From contig JASGCK010000003.1 of assembly GCA_030054145.1 (NCBI GenBank), forward strand, positions 171,127-235,126: a stretch of 64,000 bases of DNA. Direction: 5' to 3'. The DNA is from Cytophagales bacterium (lineage in GTDB: Bacteria > Pseudomonadota > Gammaproteobacteria > Burkholderiales > Burkholderiaceae_C). Of this stretch, positions 35,799 to 45,635 are shown in pieces; the stretch's first letter is position 1; every line of letters begins with the position of its first letter. Both the position numbers and the translations under genes were made by a program. The notes beneath the pieces are model-generated. The model did not search any database. It had not been told where the DNA came from and saw nothing but the letters and a program-made list of their open reading frames with translations.

Positions 35799-36998
35799 AT
35801 GGCGACGGGTCCCCTTGCTGGAGTCAACATTCTTGACCTGACCTCGGTTGTTTTAGGTCCTTTTGCGACGCATATTTTGGCTTCGCTGGGCGCCCAGATC
35901 GTGAAGGTGGAGAGCGCTACGGGCGACACCATGCGCCATGTGGGGCCCATGAAAAACGCAGGCATGGGACATATTTTTTTGCACGCGAATGCGGGTAAGC
36001 AAAGCGTCGTATTAGATCTCAAATCAGCCGAAGGCTTGGAAGCCTTGCTAGCATTGGCCGAGCGCAGTGATGTTCTCATCAGCAATGTGCGTCCCGCCGC
36101 GATGGCACGGCTTGGGCTTGATTTTGAGTCGGTCAAGCGGCGCAATCCTCGCATTATTTATGTCAGTTGCTGCGGCTTCGATCAAGACGGCCCTTATGCC
36201 GCTAAACCTGCTTACGACGATTTGATTCAAGGTGCGGTAGGTGTGCCGTGGTTGATGAAGCAATATGGCAGCCCCGAGCCTTGCTACGCGCCTGTGACGC
36301 TGGCAGATCGCGTCACAGGTCTACACGCGGTTTACGCTGTGACGGCCGCACTGTATGAGCGGGAAAAAACAGGCATAGGTCAAGCCGTTGTTGTGCCTAT
36401 GTTTGAGGCGCTGACGCAGTTTGTTTTAGGCGATCACTTGGCAGGTTTAAGCTTTGAGCCATCACTTGGCGAGGCTGGCTACGCAAGGCTTTTGACGGCA
36501 CACCGCAAACCTTATAAGACTTCGGATGGCTATTTGTGCGTGCTGATATATAACGATAAACATTGGCACAGTTTTTTTGGCTCAGTACCCGAGGCAATCG
36601 CGCTTCAAACCGATCCTCGGTTTATGACGCATACCGCTCGCGCTGACAACATCGACGCTGTGTATGCGCAAGTTGGGCGGCTCATGCAAACCCGAACGAC
36701 AGCGCAGTGGCAGGTGTTACTTGCTGCGGCGGATATTCCCAATATGCCAATTAACTCACCTGAAGATTTGCTACGCGATCCGCATTTGCTGGCAACGGGT
36801 TTTATTCAAACTTTTAATCACCCCACAGAGGGCGTGCTGCGCACCACAGCGCGTCCGACCAAGTGGAGTAATCATTCTGAGCCTACGCCACTTTCACCCG
36901 CGCCAACTTTGGGGCAACATACGCGCGAAGTGTTGTCTAGCCTTGGCTACACGGACGCGACAATCAACAAGATGATGGCGCAAACGCATCACAAATAA
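35799..36998 (+). CDS. Class III CoA transferase (CaiB/BaiF family)
   Basis: The 400-residue enzyme transfers CoA between carboxylic acids via an acyl-enzyme. It opens PLAGVNILDLTSVVLGPFAT, contains the CaiB-type core (VKVESATGDTMR, VLISNVRPAAMARLGLD) and a catalytic-type Asp170 in TLADRVTG. It is less similar to formyl-CoA transferase than the two copies further right. The gene starts 2 bp after the receptor gene stop, so it is in one operon with the receptor, MFS and TPP enzyme genes. The substrate acid is unknown. Confidence 0.92.
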   Translation: MATGPLAGVNILDLTSVVLGPFATHILASLGAQIVKVESATGDTMRHVGPMKNAGMGHIFLHANAGKQSVVLDLKSAEGLEALLALAERSDVLISNVRPAAMARLGLDFESVKRRNPRIIYVSCCGFDQDGPYAAKPAYDDLIQGAVGVPWLMKQYGSPEPCYAPVTLADRVTGLHAVYAVTAALYEREKTGIGQAVVVPMFEALTQFVLGDHLAGLSFEPSLGEAGYARLLTAHRKPYKTSDGYLCVLIYNDKHWHSFFGSVPEAIALQTDPRFMTHTARADNIDAVYAQVGRLMQTRTTAQWQVLLAAADIPNMPINSPEDLLRDPHLLATGFIQTFNHPTEGVLRTTARPTKWSNHSEPTPLSPAPTLGQHTREVLSSLGYTDATINKMMAQTHHK

Positions 36999-37011
36999 TC
37001 AATAACCAATC

Positions 37012-38247
37012 ATGCAGACCTCTAATCCATTCAAGCGCGATGCGACCACCATTGGGTTAGTTGGTACAGCGCATGCGTTATCGCATTTCATGCAAATGCT
37101 GCTGGTTCCACTGTTTCCCATGTTTCGGCAAGAGTTTGACCTCAGTTATTCGCAGATCGGGTTTTTAGTCAGCGTGCTCTACATGATCTCAAGTCTAGGT
37201 CAGGCCAGTAGCGGCTTTGCGGTTGATCGCTTGGGCGCAAGGCCTGTTCTATTTGCCTCTTTTGGCTTGTTTATTTTGGCGGCTATTACGGCTGCCAATG
37301 CCACGGGCTATAGCAGTCTTATTTTGGTGATGGTGCTTGTTGGCATTGCTAACTCGCCATTTCATCCTGTCGATTTCACCATCATGAATCAGCGTGTGTC
37401 ATCGGCACGGTTGGGTTATGCCTTTAGCATTCACGGCGTGACGGGGAATTTAGGCTGGGCACTTGCGCCCGTATTTTTTGTGGGCATCACAGCGCTGACT
37501 TCTTGGCGCATCGCTTACTACGCAGCGGCGGCTCTTTTGACTGCTGTTCTTGCCATGTTGATTTGGCATAAAGATTTGTTGCAGACACAAACCCATCATC
37601 AAATGAAAGCGGTGAACCAAGGCGATGCAATGCCCGCATCATCCAGCGGTTTGGGATTTTTAAAATTGCCTGCGGTGTGGTGGTGCTTTGGTTTCTTTAT
37701 GTTTGCCACCATGACCTTAGCCGTCATTCAAAGTTACGCCACTTCTATTTTGCACAAAGTGCATGACGTGTCGCTTTATGCCGCCAATGCAACGTTGACT
37801 GCGTATATGCTGTGCGCCGCAGCAGGCATGATGATGGGTGGTTGGGTGGCGGCAAAGTTCCCTGATAAAAGCGACCTTGTGGTGGCACGCGCCATGACCG
37901 CCGCTGCCGTTATTTTGGTGTTTGCCGCCAGTGGACTATTCGGGGCTATCGGCACTTGCGTCTTGATCGCAAGTACGGGTTTTGCGATTGGCGTTGGCGG
38001 TCCTAGTCGCGACATGATGATTAAAAAAGCGACGCCCGTCGGTGCAACTGGGCGTGTCTATGGTTTGGTCTATTCGGGAATGGATGTTGGTTTTTCAATT
38101 GCGCCGATGTTCTTCGGTCTTTTTATGGATCGTGGCTATTACGCAAGCGTATTGGTCGGTGCGGGTGTCACGCTCATGATTGCGGTCTTTTTGGCGCTGG
38201 GGGTGGGGCGGCGTACAGAGCGACCCACAGTAGGAGCTTTAGCATGA
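37012..38247 (+). CDS. MFS transporter
   Basis: The 411-residue protein has about 12 hydrophobic segments and the MFS loop signature GFAVDRLGARPVLF between segments 2 and 3. The opening TIGLVGTAHALSHFMQMLLV resembles Fsr-type members. It is likely to carry the small organic acid handled by the neighbouring enzymes. Its end overlaps the TPP enzyme gene by 4 bp, and it starts 13 bp after the CoA transferase gene. Confidence 0.92.
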   Translation: MQTSNPFKRDATTIGLVGTAHALSHFMQMLLVPLFPMFRQEFDLSYSQIGFLVSVLYMISSLGQASSGFAVDRLGARPVLFASFGLFILAAITAANATGYSSLILVMVLVGIANSPFHPVDFTIMNQRVSSARLGYAFSIHGVTGNLGWALAPVFFVGITALTSWRIAYYAAAALLTAVLAMLIWHKDLLQTQTHHQMKAVNQGDAMPASSSGLGFLKLPAVWWCFGFFMFATMTLAVIQSYATSILHKVHDVSLYAANATLTAYMLCAAAGMMMGGWVAAKFPDKSDLVVARAMTAAAVILVFAASGLFGAIGTCVLIASTGFAIGVGGPSRDMMIKKATPVGATGRVYGLVYSGMDVGFSIAPMFFGLFMDRGYYASVLVGAGVTLMIAVFLALGVGRRTERPTVGALA

Positions 38248-39950
38248 GTCTGGCGGGACACTTATTAATTGATTGCTTGATTGAGCAGGGCGTGACTCAT
38301 GTGTTTGGTGTGCCTGGAGAGAGTTTTTTAGCTTGTCTGGATGGCATTTTTGATCGCGCCGATAAGATCAAATTTATCAACTGTCGCCAAGAAGGCGGCG
38401 CTGCCTTTATGGCGGAGGCGGTGGGCAAACTCACAGGGCGACCTGGTGTTTGTTTTGTGACACGTGGACCTGGCGCAACCAATGCTTCGATTGGTGTGCA
38501 CACTGCGTTTCAAGATTCAACGCCGATGGTGTTGCTCGTGGGCGATGTCGCGAGCGACACACGTGACCGAGAGGCATTTCAAGAAGTTAATTACTTAAGT
38601 TTTTTTGAATCCATGACCAAGCGTGTGGAGCGCGTGGATGATCCCAACCGCGTGCCCGAATACATCGCACGTGCTTTCGCTACGGCGCTGAATGGGCGAC
38701 CTGGCCCTGTGGTGCTCGTGCTACCAGAGGATATGCAAATCAAGGCAGTGGACACGACTCGGTATCCTGTGCTGGCAAGGATTGAACCCACGCGCGCGGG
38801 CATCAATGATGAGGCGCTACAGCGCTTCGAGCAGATGCTGCTTGCCAGCAAGCGCCCATTTGTGATTGCGGGCGGTGCAGGCTGGGATGCCCAATCCTGC
38901 AAGGCTTTGCAAGCATTTGCCGAAAAATTTAATGTGCCTGTGGGCAATGCCTTTCGCTTTCAAGATACGTTTGATAACCACCACACGCATTACGCAGGCG
39001 ATGTTGGGATTGGCATCAATCCAAAGCTTGCAGCGCATATCAAAGACAGCGATCTCATCATTGCGTTAGGACCCAGATTAGGTGAAATGACGACTGGCGG
39101 CTACGCCATGCTCACAGCGCCCAAGATGCAGCAAAAGCTGATTCATATTCACGCCAGCAGCGATGAGCTGAACCGCGTGTACCAAGCCGACCTTGCAATC
39201 AATGCCAGTATGGATGCTGCGGCAAAGGCGTTGTCATCGTTGCAAGCCCCGCTTGACGTGGCTTGGAGCGAATGGACTAAAAATGTTCACGCCACCTACG
39301 AAGCTAATTTAGTCCATCAACCGATTCTTGATGCGAATAAACAGTCAATCGGAAAAATAGATATGCCCGCTATTGTGGCAATGCTGCAAAAACATTTGCC
39401 GCCAGACGCGGTACTGACTAACGGGGCGGGAAATTTTGCGAGCTGGGTACATCGTTATTTCAAGCATCACGGACTCATCAAAGGTCATAAAACGCAGCTC
39501 GCACCAACTTCGGGCAGCATGGGTTACGGCGTGCCTGCGGGCATTGCAGCAAACTTAACAACGGGGCGAGTCGTACTCACTATGGCTGGTGATGGCGATT
39601 TTTTAATGAATGGGCAAGAGCTGGCAACCGCTGTGCAATATGGCGCGAAGACAATTATTGTGCTGCTCAACAATGGCATTTATGGCACGATCCGAATGCA
39701 TCAAGAGCGCGAGTATCCTGCGCGGGTGAGTGGCTCTAGCATGGTCAATAGCAGCTTTGCAGCCCTTGCCAATGCGTATGGCTATGTGGGGGTGCGCATC
39801 ACTCAAACTAGTGAGTTTGAGGCGCAATTGCTTGCAGCACTGGCTCGGGCGCAAGGTACGGTCATTGAGATCATGCTGGAAGACGAAGTGCTGACAACTC
39901 GCGCCAGCTTATCGGCCATTCGACAAGCGGCTTTGCAAAGCCACCAATAA
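38244..39950 (+). CDS. Thiamine-diphosphate-dependent enzyme, acetolactate synthase-like
   Basis: The 568-residue protein has the three-domain TPP enzyme layout: N-terminal activation site with RQEGGAAFMAEAVGKLTG and TRGPGATNA, a central FAD-like domain, and the C-terminal TPP-binding motif GDGDFLMNGQELATAV ending VLLNNG. It is related to IlvB and oxalyl-CoA decarboxylase types but is a distinct paralogue. Next to a CoA transferase it might decarboxylate a 2-oxoacid or acyl-CoA. No ilvH gene follows, which makes a biosynthetic acetolactate synthase unlikely. Confidence 0.9.
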   Translation: MSLAGHLLIDCLIEQGVTHVFGVPGESFLACLDGIFDRADKIKFINCRQEGGAAFMAEAVGKLTGRPGVCFVTRGPGATNASIGVHTAFQDSTPMVLLVGDVASDTRDREAFQEVNYLSFFESMTKRVERVDDPNRVPEYIARAFATALNGRPGPVVLVLPEDMQIKAVDTTRYPVLARIEPTRAGINDEALQRFEQMLLASKRPFVIAGGAGWDAQSCKALQAFAEKFNVPVGNAFRFQDTFDNHHTHYAGDVGIGINPKLAAHIKDSDLIIALGPRLGEMTTGGYAMLTAPKMQQKLIHIHASSDELNRVYQADLAINASMDAAAKALSSLQAPLDVAWSEWTKNVHATYEANLVHQPILDANKQSIGKIDMPAIVAMLQKHLPPDAVLTNGAGNFASWVHRYFKHHGLIKGHKTQLAPTSGSMGYGVPAGIAANLTTGRVVLTMAGDGDFLMNGQELATAVQYGAKTIIVLLNNGIYGTIRMHQEREYPARVSGSSMVNSSFAALANAYGYVGVRITQTSEFEAQLLAALARAQGTVIEIMLEDEVLTTRASLSAIRQAALQSHQ

Positions 39951-39952
39951 AA

Positions 39953-39982
39953 ATCCCCTCACAGCCTTGCAGCGGAGGGGAT
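39953..39982 (-). terminator. Hairpin terminator for the SWIB gene
   Basis: ATCCCCTC at 39953-39960 pairs with GAGGGGAT at 39975-39982, and on the minus strand the stem is followed by TTTTTATT. It therefore suits termination of the minus-strand gene ending at 40026. Confidence 0.75.
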
Positions 39983-40025
39983 GGTGCGTGCAGACCGCCT
40001 AGGCGGCGCTGCAAAGCTTGTGTGC

Positions 40026-40358
40026 TTACTTGGCGTGCTTGCCAATCAAGCCAGCTAGTTGGAACATCGTTACTTGTGATTTGCCATCGAATAAAACTTT
40101 GAGTTTTGCATCGGCATTGATGTTGCGTTTGTTGGTTGCATCTTGCAGACCGTGTTTTTTAATATAAACCCAGAGTTGCTTCACAATTTCTGTACGCGGA
40201 ATGGGTGTAGAGCCGATCACCGCTGCGAGTGCTGCATCGGGCACCATGGGCTTCATGAATGCTGCGTTCGGTGTGCGTTTCACCGCCACTTTTTTAGCGG
40301 CGACTTTTTTTGCTGGGGCAGCTTTTTTAGCAGGAGCTTTTTTTGCGGCAGTTGCCAT
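40026..40358 (-). CDS. SWIB/MDM2 domain protein with lysine/alanine-rich tail
   Basis: The 110-residue protein has a histone H1-like N-terminus of Ala-Lys-Pro repeats (MATAAKKAPAKKAAPAKK) over residues 1-28 and a SWIB domain from about residue 35 (PDAALAAVIGSTPIPRTE, then VKQLWVYIKKHGLQD). SWIB domains occur in eukaryotic chromatin remodellers and in chlamydial and some proteobacterial proteins. Here the basic tail suggests a DNA-associated protein. Role unknown. A hairpin terminator follows the gene. Confidence 0.92.
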   Translation of the reverse strand: MATAAKKAPAKKAAPAKKVAAKKVAVKRTPNAAFMKPMVPDAALAAVIGSTPIPRTEIVKQLWVYIKKHGLQDATNKRNINADAKLKVLFDGKSQVTMFQLAGLIGKHAK

Positions 40359-40446
40359 GATGTTTCCTTTGAAGGTTAGTTGTTGGAACTGTTGATGCTA
40401 CTGGGAAAACCGTTACTTTTTACATTATTTAAACGCAAACAAAAAA

Positions 40447-41499
40447 TTATTTTGTTGCGTTGTTATCTTGCGACAACGCTTTGGCTATTTGTGTAACCAG
40501 TAGCGTGCCGTGATAAATCAATCCTGTATAAATTTGCACGGCGTTTGCGCCTGCTTTGATTTTGCTGATGGCATCCGTGCTACTCATGATTCCGCCAACA
40601 CCAATAATGGGGAAATGCTCGCCAAGCGCCAAACGCAGTTGCGCGATGACGTGATTGCTTTGATCCAAAACGGGTTTGCCGCTGAGTCCGCCCGCTTCAT
40701 GCGCATGAGCTAGCCCTGCGACTGCTTCGCGACTCAGTGTTGTGTTGGTGGCAATGACCCCGTCCATTTTGCGGCAAAGCAAAGTCTTTGCGATCACTTT
40801 AATTTGTGTGGCATCTAAATCGGGCGCAATTTTGACAAAGATGGGCACGTGCTTGCTGTGCTGCTGCGCAAGTCTTTCGCGCTCTTGGTGAATAGCTTGC
40901 AGCAGGGCATCGAGCGCTTCATCACTTTGCAACTGGCGCAGGTTTTTGGTGTTGGGGCTGGAGATGTTGACCGTGACGTAATCGGCATACGGGTACACGC
41001 CCGCTAAAGCTGTGACGTAATCATCTGCCGCACGCTCAATGGGCGTAGCGGCATTTTTGCCAATGTTGAGTCCAAGAATTTTGCCTTGGCTTTGAAACTT
41101 GGATTGCCTCACGTTGGCAATAAATGTCTCAAGGCCATCGTTATTAAATCCAAGGCGATTGATCAGCGCCTCGGCTTTGGGCAACCTAAACATACGCGGC
41201 TTTGGATTGCCAGGCTGCGCCAGCGGCGTGACCGTGCCCACTTCGACAAAGCCAAATCCCATTGCGCCCAGACCATCAATGACGCTGGCGTTTTTATCCA
41301 AACCTGCCGCCATGCCGACGCGGTTGGGAAAGCGCAAGCCCGCAAGCGTGATCGGATCGGGTATGAATGGTTCGCGGTACAAGCAGTCGAGCGGTGTGCG
41401 CTGCGTGCGTGCGAGCATGGCGATGGTGATGTCGTGCGCAGTTTCTGGATCAAGCTGAAACAAAGCCGCGCGGGAGAGAGCGTATGGAAATAATGACAT
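40447..41499 (-). CDS. pyrD: Dihydroorotate dehydrogenase (quinone), class 2
   Basis: PyrD oxidises dihydroorotate to orotate with ubiquinone at the inner membrane. The 350-residue protein has the class 2 N-terminal membrane-associating helix, [19 protein letters not shown], the flavin-site segment [11 protein letters not shown], and [12 protein letters not shown] with the catalytic serine, plus [13 protein letters not shown] near the end. It is divergent from rpiA with about 50 bp between them. Confidence 0.97.
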   Translation of the reverse strand: MSLFPYALSRAALFQLDPETAHDITIAMLARTQRTPLDCLYREPFIPDPITLAGLRFPNRVGMAAGLDKNASVIDGLGAMGFGFVEVGTVTPLAQPGNPKPRMFRLPKAEALINRLGFNNDGLETFIANVRQSKFQSQGKILGLNIGKNAATPIERAADDYVTALAGVYPYADYVTVNISSPNTKNLRQLQSDEALDALLQAIHQERERLAQQHSKHVPIFVKIAPDLDATQIKVIAKTLLCRKMDGVIATNTTLSREAVAGLAHAHEAGGLSGKPVLDQSNHVIAQLRLALGEHFPIIGVGGIMSSTDAISKIKAGANAVQIYTGLIYHGTLLVTQIAKALSQDNNATK

Positions 41500-41552
41500 G
41501 GATAATAGGAAGTGAAAGATAGATTTTTACACGGCGCAAGGATGTATTCAAA

Positions 41553-42236
41553 ATGACTCAAGACGAACTTAAAACCCAAGTCGGCATCGCGGCGCTGAAA
41601 TACGTAACACCCAACTCTGTCATTGGTGTGGGCACGGGCTCGACGGTCAATAAATTTATTGATGCACTCGCTGCTGCTATTCAAAAAGGTGAAATAGCGA
41701 TTACGGGGGCGGTGTCTAGTTCGGTGGTATCCACTGAAAAGCTCAAAGGCTACGGCATTACGGTTTTTGAAGCCAACGAAGTTGCGCGTTTGGGTGTGTA
41801 CATCGATGGGGCAGATGAAATTGACGCGGCAGGATACATGATGAAAGGCGGCGGCGCGGCGCTCACACGCGAGAAGATTGTGGCAAGCCTTGCCGAGCGC
41901 TTTGTCTGCATTGCGGACGAGTCCAAGTTAGTCAAAACACTGGGTGCATTTCCGCTGCCCGTGGAGGTGATCCCGATGGCGACAAGCTATATCCAGCGGC
42001 GCTTTGCGGGCAAGGGCGGCACGGCAACGATTCGTTTAAAAGACGGACAACCGCTTGTGACGGATAACGGTCAGTACATTTTGGATGTGACGGGTTTGCA
42101 AATCAAAGAGCCACTCGCGTTCGAGCTAGGCGTAAACCAATGGGCAGGCGTGGTCACCGTGGGCGTGTTCGCACAACAAAAAGCCAGCGTGTGCCTGCTG
42201 GGCACAAGCGCTGGCGTGCGGACGATTGAGTTTTGA
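41553..42236 (+). CDS. rpiA: Ribose-5-phosphate isomerase A
   Basis: RpiA interconverts ribose-5-phosphate and ribulose-5-phosphate. The 227-residue protein shows [26 protein letters not shown], and [20 protein letters not shown], which form the active site. Length is standard. It is followed by a strong symmetrical terminator. Confidence 0.97.
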   Translation: MTQDELKTQVGIAALKYVTPNSVIGVGTGSTVNKFIDALAAAIQKGEIAITGAVSSSVVSTEKLKGYGITVFEANEVARLGVYIDGADEIDAAGYMMKGGGAALTREKIVASLAERFVCIADESKLVKTLGAFPLPVEVIPMATSYIQRRFAGKGGTATIRLKDGQPLVTDNGQYILDVTGLQIKEPLAFELGVNQWAGVVTVGVFAQQKASVCLLGTSAGVRTIEF

Positions 42237-42256
42237 TTGAGTAAATTTGAGACGTA

Positions 42257-42284
42257 AAAAAACCAACTCGCGAGTTGGTTTTTT
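42257..42284. terminator. Bidirectional rho-independent terminator
   Basis: AAAAAACCAACTCG is followed at once by its exact complement CGAGTTGGTTTTTT. The stem has A and T tracts on both sides, so it can end transcription from rpiA and from the convergent outer-membrane protein gene. Confidence 0.92.
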
Positions 42285-42299
42285 GTTAGGAGAGTTAGG

Positions 42300-42842
42300 T
42301 TAGAACTTGTAACGCAATCCAACTGAGAGCAAGCTTGCACTGCCTGTACCAGATACTTGCGCACTTTTAAAGGTGGCAGTATCCAATCCGAAAGTCACAG
42401 CGGCAGCATCAGTCAGTTTATAAGAGCCACCAATACCTAAGCCTACACCGCTGTTGTTTGCACTTGTGTTTGCGGTACCAGTTTGTGTTTCTGCATTTTT
42501 AGTTGAAACAAAACTCAATCCAAACTTAAAGCCCCATTTGTCACTCCCAGTGTTCCAGTAAGCTCCAATACCTGTCCCTGTCACTTTCGATTCAGCTGAT
42601 TGAGTTCCATTTGAGGCTGTCGATTTGCCGTAGTTCAGCATCTGCAACTCTGCACTCCAATCTTTATTGATTTCGTAGCCGATAGCAAACTTATTACCAC
42701 TTGAAGTTTGTTTTTCACTAGTTGCGCCAAGATAGGTGACGTTAACTTTGCCTTGTCCAATCGCGCCTTCAACATACACCTGAGCAAATGAGCCAGTTGC
42801 TGCGACGGCTAAAGCGGCGGCGATAAGTGTTTTTTTGAACAT
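42300..42842 (-). CDS. Small outer-membrane beta-barrel protein
   Basis: The 180-residue protein has a signal peptide ending TGSFA, followed by QVYVEGAIGQGKVN, alternating polar and hydrophobic strands, and a C-terminal GLRYKF ending in phenylalanine, the usual outer-membrane barrel signal. It resembles the eight-stranded OmpA-like/OmpW-like fold in size. Function unknown. A perfect inverted repeat lies in the upstream region. Confidence 0.85.
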   Translation of the reverse strand: MFKKTLIAAALAVAATGSFAQVYVEGAIGQGKVNVTYLGATSEKQTSSGNKFAIGYEINKDWSAELQMLNYGKSTASNGTQSAESKVTGTGIGAYWNTGSDKWGFKFGLSFVSTKNAETQTGTANTSANNSGVGLGIGGSYKLTDAAAVTFGLDTATFKSAQVSGTGSASLLSVGLRYKF

Positions 42843-42896
42843 GATTTTTCTCTTTCAATTAAAAATGTGAGATTGGATAGATCTCGATTAATCCAA

Positions 42897-42915
42897 GTTT
42901 CGAGTATATCGAAAC
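42897..42915. promoter_or_regulatory. Perfect inverted repeat upstream of the barrel gene
   Basis: GTTTCGA (42897-42903) and TCGAAAC (42909-42915) are separated by 5 bp. The site lies 55 bp before the ATG of the outer-membrane protein gene and could be an operator. No known regulator can be matched by eye. Confidence 0.45.
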
Positions 42916-42958
42916 GCATTATTTTGGTCACTATCGAGCCGAATAATCAAAAAAATAG

Positions 42959-45004
42959 TTATAGATTCATCCCCTGATGTCGCATTAAAGCATCAATTTT
43001 TGGCGCTCTGCCTCTAAAAGCTGTAAATGATTCAATCGCAGGACGACTACCGCCCATTTGCAAAATTTCGCCTAGGTAACGCTGTCCTGTAGCTTTGAGT
43101 GCAGCTGCGCCTAGCAAAGCAGCTTCTTCAAAAGCCGCGTAGCAGTCGGCGCTTAGCACTTCTGCCCATTTGTAGCTGTAGTAGCCTGCTGCGTATCCGC
43201 CTCCAAAAATATGACCAAAGCTGTGCGGTGTGCGGCTGTAGTCGGGCGCGGGTAGCACGGCGGTGTCTTTGCGAATTTCGGCTAGCAGTTGGAGTGGCTC
43301 TGTGACTGCTTGGGATTGGCTGTGCAGCAGCATATCGAATAGCGAAAACTCAACTTGGCGCATGGTCGCCAGGCCAGTTTGGTAGTTTTTTGCTGCTAGC
43401 ATTTTTTGAAAAAGTGCCTCGGGCATAGCTTCGCCTGTATCCGTGTGCGCGGACATCGCTTTGACAACTTGCCACTCCCAACAAAAGTTTTCCATGAACT
43501 GGCTTGGTAGCTCAACCGCATCCCACTCCACGCCGCTAATGCCCGCCACATCTCGCTCGTTGACGCGCGTGAGCATATGGTGCAAGCCGTGTCCAAACTC
43601 GTGAAAGAGCGTAATGACATCGTCGTGCGTCAGCAATGCAGGTTTGTCACCTGTGCCATCGGCAAAGTTGCAAACCAGATGCGCGACGGGTGTTTGCAAC
43701 TGATTGGTATCGGGGCGCAGCCAGCGACCTCGCGCGTCATCCATCCAAGCGCCGCCACGTTTACCGTTGCGTGCGGCGGTATCCAAATAGAACTGCGCCA
43801 GCAATTGTCCGTTTTGCACAATGCGATAAAAACACACGCGCTCGTTCCATGTGGGCGTCTGATCTAAAACGATTTGCACATCAAACAGCGATTCGATTTT
43901 TGCGAACAAACCGTCCAGCACCTTGGGTAGCTGAAAGTAATTTTTAACTTCAGATTCCGAGTACGCATAACGCGCTTCTTTCAGTCGCTCGGAGATAAAA
44001 GTCCAATCCCACGGCGCGGGATCGTTGATGTTCAATTGCGTTCTTGCATAGTCACGCATCTCAGCCACATCCTTGATTGCATAAGGCTTGGCGCGCGATG
44101 CGAGGTCACGTAAAAATGTCACAACCTCTTGGGCGGATGCCGCCATTTTGGGGGCAAGCGAGACTTCCGCATGATGCTGCATTCCCAGCAACTGTGCTTG
44201 CTCGTGTTTGAGCGCGAGCATCTCGGTGATGATGGTGCTGTTGTCGTATTTCGCATCGCCTTGGTCGCTAGCCCTTGTGGCATAAGCCTTGTAGAGCCGC
44301 TCACGTAGCGCCGAGTTAGTTGCAAATTGCAGCACAGGCATATAGCAGGGCGCTTTCAGCGTGAGGACATAGCCGCTTTGCAAACCTTGTTGATCGGACA
44401 GGGAATCGAAACGCGCTTTCGCTGCAAGCCTTACATCGTCTGGCACGCCAGCCATCTCGGCCTCAGAGGCCATATAGGAAAAGGCTTCCGTGCTATCGAG
44501 CACGTTTTCGCTAAATTTTTGTGAAAGTGCGCAGAGGCGATCGTCAATCTGTGCATAGCGCTCTTTTGCCGCGCCCATCAAATCCGCACCGCCAAGCTGG
44601 AAGCTGCGCAGCGCGTTTTTGTGCGCTTGCGTTTGCTCGGGTATCAAGCTCGCAGGATCAATCGCTTTGTACTTGGCGTAGAGCCTCTCGTCAGAGCCCA
44701 GCGCGGTAAAGAACTGCGTAACTTTGGGCAGTGCTTCGTTATACGCGGCGCGTAGCTCGGGCGTATCCGCCACGCCATTTAAGTGGCTGATAGCACCCCA
44801 TGCCACGCCAAGGCGCTCGGTGGCGACATCCAGCGCGAGGCTTAAGTCACGCCATGTGGCAGGCGTGATATGGCTGCAAGCCTTATCTAGTGCGGCTTCG
44901 GCGACATTTAATAACTCATCAACAGCAGGCGCAATGTGCTCTGGACGAATGGCAGAAAAATCGGTGAGTGCGTTGGGAGTGGGGCGAGAGAGAAGAGGAT
45001 TCAT
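42959..45004 (-). CDS. prlC: Oligopeptidase A (M3 family zinc peptidase)
   Basis: The 681-residue enzyme degrades short peptides in the cytoplasm, including signal peptides after cleavage. It has the gluzincin motif HEFGH at residues 468-472 (LFHEFGHGLHHML) with the downstream glutamate in the GISGVEWDAVELPSQF region. The start MNPLLSRPTPNALTDF fits the family. It ends about 115 bp downstream of the OMP gene start region and begins beside a degenerate inverted repeat at 45019. Confidence 0.96.
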   Translation of the reverse strand: MNPLLSRPTPNALTDFSAIRPEHIAPAVDELLNVAEAALDKACSHITPATWRDLSLALDVATERLGVAWGAISHLNGVADTPELRAAYNEALPKVTQFFTALGSDERLYAKYKAIDPASLIPEQTQAHKNALRSFQLGGADLMGAAKERYAQIDDRLCALSQKFSENVLDSTEAFSYMASEAEMAGVPDDVRLAAKARFDSLSDQQGLQSGYVLTLKAPCYMPVLQFATNSALRERLYKAYATRASDQGDAKYDNSTIITEMLALKHEQAQLLGMQHHAEVSLAPKMAASAQEVVTFLRDLASRAKPYAIKDVAEMRDYARTQLNINDPAPWDWTFISERLKEARYAYSESEVKNYFQLPKVLDGLFAKIESLFDVQIVLDQTPTWNERVCFYRIVQNGQLLAQFYLDTAARNGKRGGAWMDDARGRWLRPDTNQLQTPVAHLVCNFADGTGDKPALLTHDDVITLFHEFGHGLHHMLTRVNERDVAGISGVEWDAVELPSQFMENFCWEWQVVKAMSAHTDTGEAMPEALFQKMLAAKNYQTGLATMRQVEFSLFDMLLHSQSQAVTEPLQLLAEIRKDTAVLPAPDYSRTPHSFGHIFGGGYAAGYYSYKWAEVLSADCYAAFEEAALLGAAALKATGQRYLGEILQMGGSRPAIESFTAFRGRAPKIDALMRHQGMNL

Positions 45005-45018
45005 AAATCAAACTGAGC

Positions 45019-45092
45019 ACCGTTCGGGTTGAGCTTGTCGAAGCCTTCTTCGGTTACTTAAATGGTATGTGGACAAGCTCAATGTGAACGGT
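45019..45092. repeat. Degenerate dispersed inverted repeat (RPE-like)
   Basis: ACCGTTCGGGTTGAGCTTGT near 45019-45038 is matched by the reverse complement of GGACAAGCTCAATGTGAACG near 45071-45090. The core is the sequence family GAGCTTGTCGAA that also sits inside comEC. It lies in the gap between prlC and the YhbY gene. Confidence 0.7.
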
Positions 45093-45108
45093 CAATTCAA
45101 GTGACTAG

Positions 45109-45582
45109 TCAGCCTAGTTGGCTTTTCTTGACGCTTTTCTTTTTTGGTTGAATACGTTTGACCTTGCCGCCAAACGTAAGGCGCTCGTTGCCCAAAACGC
45201 GCAGCGTACGCACTTCGGGGCGTTGACCGCCGCGCTTGCTGTACTTCATTACTTTCATGTCACGCGGGCCAGGCATACGGCCCTCAACGATTGGTTTTTC
45301 AACCACGGGTTTTTCGCGCCACAAAACAAGGAGCTTGCCGATATGCTGAATTGGCGCAGCGTTAAATTCTTCTGATAGCTCAACCAGCATGGCTTCGCGA
45401 GCATGTCTATCGTCGGAGAAAACGCGCACTTTGATGAGGCCGTGGGCGTTGAGTGCTGCATCCACTTCGTGCTTAACGGCGGCGGTGAGGCCATCGTTGC
45501 CAATCATCACCACGGGATTGAGGTGATGGGCATCGGCGCGAAGCTGCTTGCGGTCTTGTATGTTTAATTGAATAGCGGTCAT
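45109..45582 (-). CDS. yhbY: YhbY family RNA-binding protein
   Basis: This CRS1/YhbY (CRM) domain protein starts with [20 protein letters not shown] and has the GxxG-like basic surface of the family, which associates with the large ribosomal subunit precursor. At 157 residues it has a basic C-terminal extension ([12 protein letters not shown]) beyond the usual 95-100. It is divergent from rlmE, an arrangement common in betaproteobacteria. Confidence 0.93.
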   Translation of the reverse strand: MTAIQLNIQDRKQLRADAHHLNPVVMIGNDGLTAAVKHEVDAALNAHGLIKVRVFSDDRHAREAMLVELSEEFNAAPIQHIGKLLVLWREKPVVEKPIVEGRMPGPRDMKVMKYSKRGGQRPEVRTLRVLGNERLTFGGKVKRIQPKKKSVKKSQLG

Positions 45583-45635
45583 GGCTCAATTATCCCTTAC
45601 GCGTCTTATTTTGGAAACCAGCGAGAATTGAGTTC

